In this document: piece by piece, positions 1-10,953 of the stretch
How positions within the stretch are numbered: position 1 is the first letter of the stretch
How the letters are laid out: each line of letters begins with the position of its first letter
Assembly: GCF_024713945.1 (NCBI RefSeq)
Contig: NC_134677.1
Location: forward strand, 4,095,001-4,159,000
DNA length: 64,000 bases
Direction: 5' to 3'
Source: Dermatophagoides farinae
Lineage: Eukaryota; Arthropoda; Arachnida; Sarcoptiformes; Pyroglyphidae
Made by a program: the position numbers and the translations under genes
The notes under the pieces: model-generated
The model's database searches: none
What the model saw: only the letters and a program-made list of their open reading frames with translations
Told to the model about the DNA's origin: nothing

Positions 1-2
1 TG

Positions 3-2077
3 GACAATTATGAGGGTGAAGATCCTACCGAAGTTTATCAGAAATGCGTTGAATTAATGGGCAGTAAAGATTTCATTATGGAAGATTCGGTTATGCCAAC
101 TTTGAAAAGGTAAGAGAAGAATGGCTAACTTACAACTTGAAAATATTTCGGTTTTTGGAGATTTTTTCATGTTAAAGGAACCAAAGACGAGGCTATTCAC
201 TTGTTATCAACCAATTATGATGCTGTTGCTCAAATCGCTAACCTTCTGGCAGAATGGCTACTGATGACTGATCTCACATTAGCTGAAGTTCAATCTACAG
301 TTGAAGATAATCTCAAAAATATGATTATCAAACACTTTGATCAGAAAAAGGCCGATTCGATTTTTCTTGATGAGTCGAAAGGAGTAAGTTTTAAATAATG
401 ATAAAACTTTTATAAAATAATCTTTTTCCTGTTAAACCAGAATCCAGATTGGCTTACTGCTTTGATTCAACACCAGCCTTGGCGTAAATTGATTTTTCAA
501 TTAGCTGACAAATATCCTGATTGCCTTATGTTAACTTTCACGGTTAAGGTAAATTTTGTTATCAGTGAAAACATTTTCATAATCTTGTTTCCTGATTAGC
601 TAATATCTGATGCCGGTTTTCAAAGCGAAATAACTTCAATATCGACTGCGTCACAACAATTAGAAGTTTTCACCCGAATCTTAAAAACTTCTGTCACTAA
701 TTTTCTGGAAAAAGGCGAAGAAATGCTTGATTCGGAAAAAGTTCTAAATGAATTTGCGGTAAGCCGAGTGGATCTCTCAGCAGTGAAATAAAAATCAAAT
801 ATTTATCGTTTCTTCATACAGAAATTGGTTTCACATGGCGAACATACTTATCTCTACAGCCAAGTTTTATTACACTATCTATCATTGGAACAAAAAGGTG
901 GTTCTAATGTTAAACGACTTTTTCAGGAAATCTCACGATTCGCACAGAAAAAGTAACAAGACTAATTTAAGTAATGTTTTTTGATTCTAATAATTCTATT
1001 AAAATTTTAGCGGACATAATGCAACACCGATCATGCTCTCATTAATGGGAATTTCTTCACATCCTCGATTATCGCAAGCATTATCAGCAATGTTGGCAAA
1101 AGATGCTCTCAATCCTGCCGATATAACTATGGTGAGATTACATTAATCGAATTAATAAAATATTATTGATTATTGATATGTCAATATAGTTATATAAATG
1201 TTATCAAGAAACATCTCCACCACCAGTTGAATTTTTACGAATACCACAATTTCTTGATCTATTGTTGGATGCTCTTTTTAAACCGGGTTCAAAATTACAC
1301 TCTGATCAACGGCCTAAATATGTCTATCTATTGGCTTATGCATCATCTGTTCATGAAACTTATAGAAAACATAATAATGCCTATAATAATGTTCAATTTC
1401 GGAAATCCATTAATCGTGATGAATTAAAACCAACGATACAGGCGATCGAAAAGGTTTCATCATTATGTGTAGAACGAAAAGGATCGTCTGAGATTCTACC
1501 AGAATTGAAAACATTATATCAAATGATTGAAAAATATCAGGTGGTAGCCTATGGAATTGTTTACTGGGTTAAACATGTTGTCAGCGAACCAAGTTATTTT
1601 AAATTAAATACTGAACAAACTCCTTTACATTTGGCTTTATTGGACGAAGTAACCGCCTGTCATAACACGTTGCATAAAATAACCCTAAATCTCTACATTG
1701 ATATATTTGAAAAACAATACGATGAACTAGAAGTTTTAGCACAGCTTGAACTGAAGAAAATGATCCTTGATCGTATGATTCATTTGATTAGCAAAGGATG
1801 CGTAGTTCCAGTGTTAAAATATATTAAACAATGTTGGCAAAAAGGCGATACTGATATATCATTGTTTCGATATTTTATCATTGAAGTTTTATCGATGATC
1901 ACTGCTCCATATTCTATTGAATTTATTGATCTTTTTTTTCCGTTGGTCGAATGCGAGGAAGTGACTGGCAATATGCGCAGTGAAGTCGAAACAACTTTGG
2001 TCAATGAATTTATAGGTTGGTATTCTAATATTTTGTTGATTCATAATTTAATGAATTTGTTTAATACTTGTCAATAG
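3..2077 (+). CDS. TH1: Negative elongation factor C/D (NELF-C/D, TH1), 5'-partial
   Basis: NELF-C/D is a core subunit of the nuclear NELF complex, which with DSIF holds RNA polymerase II in promoter-proximal pause. Coding exons are 3-109, 161-383, 441-548, 600-758, 822-952, 1011-1131 and 1190-2077, all GT...AG, giving 578 residues in one frame. Family signatures recognised along the protein include [94 protein letters not shown] and [15 protein letters not shown]. Compared with the usual 580-590 residues, only about 25 N-terminal residues lie outside the window. The C-terminus carries a short hydrophobic tail after the conserved EFIGWYSN region. An AATAAA at 2500-2505 may be the poly(A) signal. 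Assignment is by recognised family sequence and is secure. Confidence 0.95.
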
Positions 2078-2806
2078 AAACTTGCAAAAATCTGAAAAAT
2101 GAACATCGTGATCATTCGGAAGATTGATCTGACTTCTGTAAGAGGCATTGGTTGGTTGATATGTAATTTTTCATGATCTTATTAGCTTTTAATAATCATC
2201 ATCAGATGATAATAGCAAAAGATTTCATGTAAAAAAATGTGTTTATCATACTTGAAGTTTTTTCCATCTTTTAACTGCCGATCAATTTCATTTGAATAAT
2301 CGATATATGAACAAGTGAAGAAGAAAACAATTTTTTTCGAAAATAAAAATCAATGTAGATAAAATTCTGCTAATAACGAGACTAGATGCAAGTTTGTTTT
2401 ATCAAATATTTTGCGATCTTTATCTGTAAACGATCAGCTAATTTTGTTTTTTTTAACATTCACTGAAATGAGAATGTCATTCGATGTTTTTATTCAAATA
2501 ATAAAAGACATCTTACAAGACTTTTTCGATTGTGTCGATTTTTTTTCTCATCATTAAATTTTAATTTAAATAAGACAAATAAAATTTATTTTCGTTTTAT
2601 AATTCCAAAACATTTGGATATTTTTTCCCCAAACCTTCGATTGAAAAAAGTGACAAATGCTGTCAAGCATCCAAACAATTCGTTGCTTAATCTCATTGAA
2701 TAAGAAGTCCAGTTTATTCAAGCAGAATAAAAACAAGCAAAAACGCCTACTATTTAAATATTTATAAATTTTTTTGAATTTTAATCCTATAAAAAAATTT
2801 ATAAAG
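2078..2806. other. NELF-C/D 3' UTR and spacer before AASS
   Basis: No coding potential is seen here. The stretch is AT-rich and contains a possible poly(A) signal (AATAAA at 2500-2505). It ends directly at the proposed AASS start codon. The AASS promoter must lie here, but no TATA box or clear initiator can be singled out. Confidence 0.5.
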
Positions 2807-5800
2807 ATGTATATACCATATTTGACTGCTAGATCAACAGCGGTAGCTATTCGATCAATCTCACATCGATTCAAATCGACTTCTGTTGATGGGAAAAAAA
2901 TCTTGGGTATGATTTATTAGGTAATTACATTAGAACATTTCAATCAATTAATCAATATTTTTATCAATCATTGAATATTATTACTAAAGCAATCAGACGA
3001 GAAGATGCTTCAATTTGGGAACGTCGTGCTCCATTGGCTCCACTTCATGTTCGTCAATTGGTTCGGAAAGGTGTTAAGGTAATTGTTCAGCCTTCAAATC
3101 GTCGTGCATATCCGTTGCAAGCTTATGTACAATCGGGCGCTGTCGTTCAAGAAGACATTAGTGAAGCACCAGTCATAATTGGCGTCAAACAAGTTCCTGT
3201 TGATCTCTTATTGCCGAATAAAACGTATGCCTTCTTTTCTCATACGATCAAAGCCCAGGAAGCTAATATGCCATTGCTTGATGCATGTCTTGATCGTAAT
3301 ATTCGTTTGATTGATTATGAGAAAATGGTTGATTCTATGAATCAACGTGTGGTAGCCTTTGGTCGTTATGCCGGTATTGCCGGTATGATCAACATAATGC
3401 ATGGCCTAGGTTTACGGCTATTGGCATTAGGTCACCATTCACCATTCATGCATATTGGTCCTGCTCATAATTATCGTGATAGCGGAAGTGCTAAACAAGC
3501 TGTTCGGGCAAGTGGTTATGAAATAGCGTTAGCTATGATGCCTCGATCGATTGGTCCACTCACGTTTGTTTTCACCGGATCCGGTATTTACTCGTTGAAA
3601 AAATTTTAATCATTAAATAACTGCTATTTTTCATCAATCAGGAAATGTATCTCAAGGAGCACAGGAAATATTTCAAGAATTACCATTTGAATATGTCGAT
3701 GTTAAAGATTTGCCACATGTATCACAACTGGGTCAAACTACCAAAGTATACGGTGCTGTCGTTTCAAGAGCTGATCATTGGGTCCATAAAAATGGTTCAA
3801 CATTTGATCCGGAAGAAGCCGAACAACATCCTGAACGTTACTACTCAAATTTCGCCTCAAACATTGCACCACATGCATCTGTCATTGTAAATGGAATTTA
3901 TTGGGCACCAGATTCGCCGAGATTATTGACTATCCCGGATGCAAAAAGATTATTGCAACCGCATTATGCACCTTGGTTACCAACATCTATAGGTTCTCCT
4001 GCACTGCCACATCGACTATTAGCTATCTGTGATATCAGTGCTGATCCTGGTGGATCTGTAGAGTTCATGACCGATTGTACAACGATTGACAATCCATTCT
4101 GTCTATACGATGCTGATTATAACCAAAAGACTAGTGATTTTGCCGGTTTGTATTATGAATATTTATGTTTATATAATTTTTTTTGTAAATTGGTGTTTTT
4201 CCAATCGTATAGGACCTGGTGTACTTGTATGTTCGATCGATAATATGCCCACACAGTTACCATTAGAAGCGACTCAATCTTTTGGTGATTTGCTCAAACC
4301 ATATATCTTTGATATCATTAATTCAGATGCAAACGAGCCATTCGAAAAATTCAAAGGCAGTGATGTGGTACAACGAGCAGTGATTGCTAGTAATAGAGAA
4401 TTAACTTCAAATTTTCAATATATAATTGAAATGAGAGCTCATAAAGATAAAAGCAAATTGGGTAAATCGAGAGCAGACAATGAAAAATCGGTATTAGTTT
4501 TGGGTGCCGGTTTTGTGGCCGCTCCTCTCGTCGAAATATTGACTCGCGATGAAAAAGTTCATGTAATTATTGCATCAGATCTTCAGACTCCGAGTGAAAA
4601 TATCGCCAAAAATGCAAAGAAATCAAATGCTGAATCAGTAGTTGTTGATGTACTAAAAAATCAAGATCTTTTAGAGACACTTATTAAGGAATCTGATCTC
4701 GTAATCAGTTTGCTTCCTTACTCACTACATCCGATCATTGCTCAGAAATGTATTCAATTTGAAAAGAATATGGTGACGGCTAGTTACAAAACTCCAGAAA
4801 TGAAAGCTCTTCATGATGCAGCACTTGAAGCTGGTGTAACCATCTTAAACGAAGTCGGTTTAGATCCTGGTATTGATCATTTGTTTGCGATGGAATGTTT
4901 CGAACAAGTACATTCAAACGGAGGCAAAATCACATCGTTTAAATCATTCTGTGGTGGTATACCTGCTCCAGAATCTGCTGATAATTCACTTTTATACAAG
5001 TTTAGCTGGAATCCCAGAGGAGTAATATTGAATACATTATCCGGAGCACGATGGCTCGAAAAAGGAAAATTGTATGAAGTTCCCGAAGGTGGTGCCTTGA
5101 TGGATGCTGTCCGAGATATTGACTTTTTAAAAGGTTTTAGTTTCGAAGGATATCCTAATCGTGATTCTTTAATCTATCAGGATGTCTACGGACTAAATTC
5201 CGTTCACACATTATTACGTGGCACATTGAGGTAATTATCTGTTTAGTTAAAAAGAGTATCATTACATTTGTAACCATATCAAATAGGTACAAAGGATTCT
5301 GTAACCTGATGAAAGGATTTCACATGATGCAACTGCTCAACACTAATCCGCATCCTTTACTACATCCAAATGGGCCAGATATAACGTGGCGTCAATTCAT
5401 TGCCAATTTGTTGGCACAACCCGAAGATATTCTGCCTACAACTGTTAAAAATATAATGTTCGATAAAATCGGACAAGATGAACAACGTATGCAAGCATTT
5501 GAAGAACTTGGTTTATTAGATGATGAAATGATTGCCAAAAAACATTCACCATTCGAAACGTTGATGTATTATCTCACCAACAAATTGATGTATCAGCCAT
5601 GTGAACGTGATCTGGTCGTTTTACGACATGAAATCAATGTTGAATGGCCTGATCAAAGCAAAGAAAAACGTAACATCGATCTGGTCGTATACGGAGATCC
5701 CGATGGATATTCAGCCATGGCCAAAACTGTCGGTTATCCTACTGGAATCGCTGCCAATATGATTTTGAATGGAGAAATACAAGAAAAAGGCGTTGTCGGG

Positions 5801-5887
5801 CCAACATCGGTAAATGTTTACAACACAATGATAAAACGGTTACGAATGGAAGGAATAAGAGCGATTGAAAAATCTACAAAATATTAG
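2807..5887 (+). CDS. AASS: Alpha-aminoadipic semialdehyde synthase (LKR/SDH), mitochondrial
   Basis: This bifunctional enzyme does the first two steps of lysine breakdown by the saccharopine route: lysine plus 2-oxoglutarate to saccharopine, then to glutamate and aminoadipate semialdehyde, in the mitochondrial matrix. Exons are 2807-2906, 2990-3583, 3642-4145, 4213-5230 and 5287-5887, giving 938 residues (human about 926). The start ATG at 2807 was chosen because its exon encodes an Arg/Ser/Thr-rich targeting peptide. That exon splices in frame to give [20 protein letters not shown], matching the conserved enzyme start. The lysine-ketoglutarate reductase half follows ([38 protein letters not shown]). 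The saccharopine dehydrogenase half has a Rossmann motif ([15 protein letters not shown], about residue 492), then [21 protein letters not shown] and GYPNRDS. It looks intact. ATTAAA at 5931-5936 may end the transcript. Confidence 0.97.
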
Positions 5888-5944
5888 ATAATTTTTTGTG
5901 AATATAATTTAGTCTAAATTCAGAAACATTATTAAAATCATTGC

Positions 5945-7125
5945 TCAACTGGGTATCATATAGGATTTACGGAACCAATCATCTTTGTCGATAAAATCAA
6001 ATGGTATACGATCATTAGCATTTGATCTCATCAAAGCATATAGAAAATTCTGACATTCGGTGCTTATGTTCGGAATTTTAGTTACATTATGCCAGATTTC
6101 TTCATCCAAATTATCATGCGGATAATCAATGTTGTATGGATAAAATTGTGTCAATGTAAAAAACAGATTCGCTCCAAATGACCATAAATCAGCAATGATT
6201 GGATCGAAAAATTCATTATTATTTCCATAAACTTCTGGTGCCTGAAAATTTGGCCCATCACTCTTTTGCTGATTGATCGGTAAACATTGACAAAAATTGA
6301 CATCATTCTCTTCTATATTCCAATATATGATTGAGTTTTTAAAACCTGTCAACTTGATACATAATTCATTGCCCATTGGTTTCAGTAATAAATGATTAGG
6401 TTTTATATTTCTATGAGCGATACCACTGTCGCCTAAAAAATCTAATGCACGATAAATTTGTCGTGCCCAAAAACAAAGTTGTCGTTCATTGACAGGATTC
6501 TCTTCGACATACGAGATCAGATTTCCTCGTGGAACAAATTCCTGAAAGATATACACGTTGACATCATCGGAAAATATTTCCCATGTATTCACGATGTATG
6601 GATGTTTTCGCCCCAAATGACGTAAAACTTTTAAATAGAATGAATTTTTCGGATCAACATTTTGAGTTACATATATACATGCCATCATGACATATTCAGG
6701 CATCGATGTATTTTTTGCCGGAAACATTTGCACATCCGAATCTTCATTTAGTTTGTTGTTTGTGTCAATCTGAAATGCTTCGAATAACTTTGGTACTTGT
6801 CGCACTGATAGAGCACCTTCTTGTGCACTCAATTGTTCAATCTAAAATTTTGTGAAAAATAAAACTTAAACCATGAAAAAAGGTAAACTACTGCACATAC
6901 TTGAGATCTAAGCAAACTTCTTGTAAAAAGTAATTTTCGTTGAGATATTTTTTGTGTATATTTCAATGAAATGGACGGATCAGCAGATCTGGCTACCGTT
7001 TGATTCGGATCAGTTGTACCAGGCATTGAACGAATTTGAATTCGTTTTGATTTAGATTTCGAAAATGACGGATCATTCGACGATTTTCGCATACTTTGCG
7101 CCATTGAATGATTAAAGAATGGCAT
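5945..7125 (-). CDS. Divergent protein kinase-like protein, predicted pseudokinase
   Basis: Two exons on the minus strand: 7125 (or 7104) to 6901, and 6841 to 5945, with a 59-base intron 6842-6900 and phase 0. The product is about 366-373 residues depending on which of two close Met codons is used. The N-terminal 70 residues are basic and Ser-rich. A protein kinase fold follows: HPYIVNTWEIF, VYIFQEFVPRGNLISYV, RQIYRALDFLGDSGIAHRN, FQAPEVYG and IIADLWSFGANLF. Catalytic residues are missing. The VAIK region (VMMACIYV) has no lysine, the HRD aspartate is Asn (HRNIKPNHLLL), and the DFG is replaced by TGF. The overall pattern resembles CAMK/TSSK-type kinases, but I cannot name an orthologue. It lies 57 bases tail-to-tail from AASS and just downstream of GluN1 on the same strand. 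Confidence 0.75.
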
Positions 7126-7238
7126 GATGATGATAATGATCAACCAGTTGTCAGTGGAAACGGTAACAATCAATAAAAAAAATAAACCAGTAAATTATAA
7201 CAAATTCACATTCGGAATTAATGAAATAGTTTTAGTCG

Positions 7239-7244
7239 TTTATT
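7239..7244 (-). terminator. Poly(A) signal of the GluN1 gene
   Basis: AATAAA on the minus strand, 146 bases after the GluN1 stop codon. It falls in the short gap before the pseudokinase start codon, so the two same-strand genes are separated by only about 115 bases. Confidence 0.5.
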
Positions 7245-7389
7245 GTTGTATTGTATTGAACACAATTAGTCAAATTAAGCAATTATATTTACAATTGTTT
7301 GGAATAAAAACCAAAAATAAAAGAAGAGCAGAAATAAAATTACAATTTTTTCTTTGTTGTTGTTTGCAAACAAATTTAATTATATTATA

Positions 7390-10300
7390 TTAGATTATAT
7401 TTACAAAATTCGAACCATACTTTTCGGTGGTTCGTGCCGACGACAATGATGATGTGCGTTGTGAAAAATTAGGATCTTCGCCAGCACTTCCAGTATTATC
7501 ACTAGTTTCATATGCTATAGAAAATTCACGGCGAAGTTTTGGTTTCGTATATATACGAGCACTTGCAACAGGATGTTGTTCCTGTTCGAACATTCGTCGG
7601 CTTGTTGTCAATGTTGGCGGTGGATGAGCTTGTTGAGCTGCTACCGATGATGGTAGAATAGAAGTATTTATGTGTTTCAATTCCAAATAGGTGGGCTTTG
7701 AAGGTCGACTGAATTCTCCATGACGAGAATCCGAATGTTTATCATTATAAAGATTATTGCATCTTTCCGATTGTTGTGATTGCTGTTGTTGCTGCAGATA
7801 ATGCTGATGTCCATGTGGATCCGTTATTTCGATAGAGGATGAAGTTGAAAATCGTTCATCGCTTAAACTTTTCGAACTATGTCTTAGTTGTTGTCGACGT
7901 CGATGTAATACTTGCTGGTCACGATATCGTTGTTGGGCAGCCATTCTCAGTGACTCTTTTCGTAATTTACGTTTCTTAATATAATAAGAAAAAGAATATA
8001 TCTGAATTATCGGAATGGAATGATAAAAAAAATACCTGAACCATTTCTTTCCATCGATCTAATGCATTACGAGCCAATTCCATTCGCTTCTGTTTACGAG
8101 TTTGATGTTGTTTGTAAAAAATTTCAAACATAATCAAACCAACACCTCCAAGTATACCCGTGGCGACCAGTATGAACACCCCAGCCATGTTTTTAAGGCC
8201 TAAAGTGGGAGGAAAATGCTCTGTTCTGATGGAACAGACTTGTTCATTCAATAGGATCCATTTTTGATCCAAATCTTCCATGAAACCACTTTCGTGCATG
8301 CCCAACAAAGCTAGAGATACCTTATCTTTCCAATAGATTTTATCTGATGAGGTTTGCAAAGTTAAAAAATCATAAACCAATTAGATGAACTCGAAAAGAA
8401 CTCTACCTTTTGGAAGACCAATAGCATAACCAGATCGACCGAAATGTTCACCAGAAATGATCAACTCACAATCATTGGCAGCTTCATATTCAAGACGAGC
8501 GCTATCCCAAATAAATGCACTTAATGTACCTACAGATAAAATTGAAATTTATAAAAAATGACAACTTTTTAGAAACAGTTTACTAACCAGATTTGACAGC
8601 GGCGATCGCATCCTCAACATTATTGAAAAATATTTCAGACATTCTTTGATGCATTAATTTTAGTTCTACTTGACGTTTAAAATAATTATCGATAGCACTA
8701 TTGCGAACTGTTGAATAATTGAAACCATCAGGAGGTGTTCGAAGTCTTGGATCATTGATGCCGCTCAATGCTGTTTGGGGTCGATCCAACACAAGAAAGG
8801 CAGCTAGGTTAGCAGTGTATGATGCGACAATTATCATGGCAAAGCCAGCCCAAACCATGCCAAGGACACGTCCACTAAAACTTCGTGGCGTTCCTTCGCC
8901 GATTCCTGAATTGAATAGTACACCCCATGCAAACCAAATAGCACTTGATAGATTGAGAGCATCTTCCTCTGTGATTGTTTCACAATTAGGCAATTTATAA
9001 CGTCCGAATGGACTGAATCGATCTAAAAGGTAAAGTGCTAATGCAACCACATGAACGGCAACAAAAACGGAAACCCATAGGCTGTTCTGAAATGGCTGCA
9101 AAAAAGACGTTAATGGATGACCAAGACGATGAATGGCTTGTTGTTTTTGTAGGATGGTTATGCCTTGATATTTAAATGGCTTTGTGAAATCGATGGCTAA
9201 TGAACGTTCCGGTGTGATTGTTAATGCAGCAACCACCATATCTGCCCGATCATAATAAAGTTCGCCCAATAAACCGGTCCATTCATGGTGACCAGTTTTA
9301 TCATTGAATCTATACGATCCATAAAAGCCATCTTCTACTTGATGCAATGTGTAAGTAAAATTTAATTGTGCAGCCAATTGTATCAATAAATCAATGCAAT
9401 AACCTTCACAACAAAAGGTTTCCTGATAATATAGACCAGTTTTTCCATTTTTCTTACGAATAGGACATGGAACTTGTCCAGCACTGCAACCTTTGTGCTC
9501 ATTCACGGGCAATACCCATACAAAAGGAATCTCTGCCAATGTAGCAATACGCAAATGTGCGGGCGTCGAATAGCTGATTGGTTTTTCAGTCTTATTACCT
9601 GGCCAAACGATTTTCTTTTCATCAATATCTATGGTCATTTTCATAGCACTTTGATTATAATAATATTGTCCGACATTGACCAATCGATTGTTTGAAGTTC
9701 TATTCGGGTTGGTATTTGGTTGTTGATTCCAAATCTCATAATGACCATTCAAACGATCACCATGTTCATCGAAGCTTATTTTGCCAGTCTTTCCAAAAAT
9801 GATTGTTTGACCGCGTAAGAAATCATAGAATAAATCCCCATCTGTCCATCGGGAGCGTCCAATATTACGACAATCACCAGGTGGCATTGTGAGATTAGCA
9901 TTGATTTTACTGCGCATTTCTTTTATTGCATTTGATATCACATAAACGCTATCAATTATATGCGATTGGATATTACTTTGATCTTTGTATCGAATTCCCA
10001 AGAAGCCAATGGGTAGATTTGGCGCATACAATGCTTGTTCGGAAACTATCCATATGTTGTCAGCTCCTGTAATGTTTAACCCTATTATTTCTGAAAACAC
10101 TTTTTCAGCATTGTAGTCATCAACGTAGAGAACATTTATTCGACATGATGAATTCCGTTCTTTGATCGCTTCCAAATCGGGTCGAAGAATTGGCCTGGAA
10201 AAATCATATTCAATAATCGATTCTATTTCAAGATTGTTGATATCGGCTAATGTAATAAACTGTGTTTTTATATCGCGACCATTGATCGAATCCGATACGA

Positions 10301-10953
10301 TGAAATGAGCACATTCAAAATCAAGATGAGTGAGCAATCGCATCTAAAAAATTAATATCAAGTTATATCAAAATTATCGAATAACAATTGGAATTCGTAC
10401 CCAAACGTCGGCCTGATTCGAATAAGTTGGTGTGGTTCGCATATACGATCCATAAAGACTTTTATCTGAGAATAGACATTCTCGATTGGCTAGGCCAATA
10501 GTCGGAATATTATGTAATGATGATGTGAATGTAATGGCATTCGATGGAACCGTATCATCAATGATTATGGCATAAATCTCGAAAGGCATCAGATTATGGC
10601 ATAAATTTCTGGTATCATCAATTGGATTTGTTTGTTTAAGTATACTGTGGCCATGGAGCGATACGCCATACGGTAAAATATCACCTTCATAATTTATATC
10701 CTCGATGATCTATGAAGATCGGATTAAACAATCGTTAAAACATTTGAAACTGTTTTACCTTTTGAAATTGAACAACTTGCTCAGCAGAACTGAGTACGGC
10801 TCCAATATGATATTGTCGCTGTGCATCAACAACTGTCGACGATTTTCGTTGATCCAGATTCAAAAATAATAAATAGATGACCAAACATAAAGATGATGAT
10901 AATTGTTGGAAGAAATTTGATGTAAGGCAAATTTTAAAAAATTTTATAATCAT
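7390..10953 (-). CDS. Nmdar1: NMDA-type glutamate receptor subunit 1 (GluN1)
   Basis: GluN1 is the obligatory, glycine-binding subunit of the NMDA-type cation channel at synapses. Exons on the minus strand are 10953-10759, 10709-10401, 10343-8588, 8529-8407, 8343-8036 and 7974-7390, giving 1091 residues. A hydrophobic N-terminal signal is followed by the amino-terminal domain. Ligand-binding lobe S1 contains [15 protein letters not shown]1 is near residues 588-612. The pore loop is [17 protein letters not shown], with the NMDA-type Asn at about residue 646. M3 contains [13 protein letters not shown] at about 674. S2 contains [13 protein letters not shown], and M4 is near 846-871. The cytoplasmic tail of about 220 residues is long, Gln-rich and Ser-rich. 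The glycine-site segments read VVAALTIT and RNSAIDNYF, differing from vertebrate GluN1 at two contact positions. Orthology is certain. Confidence 0.97.
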
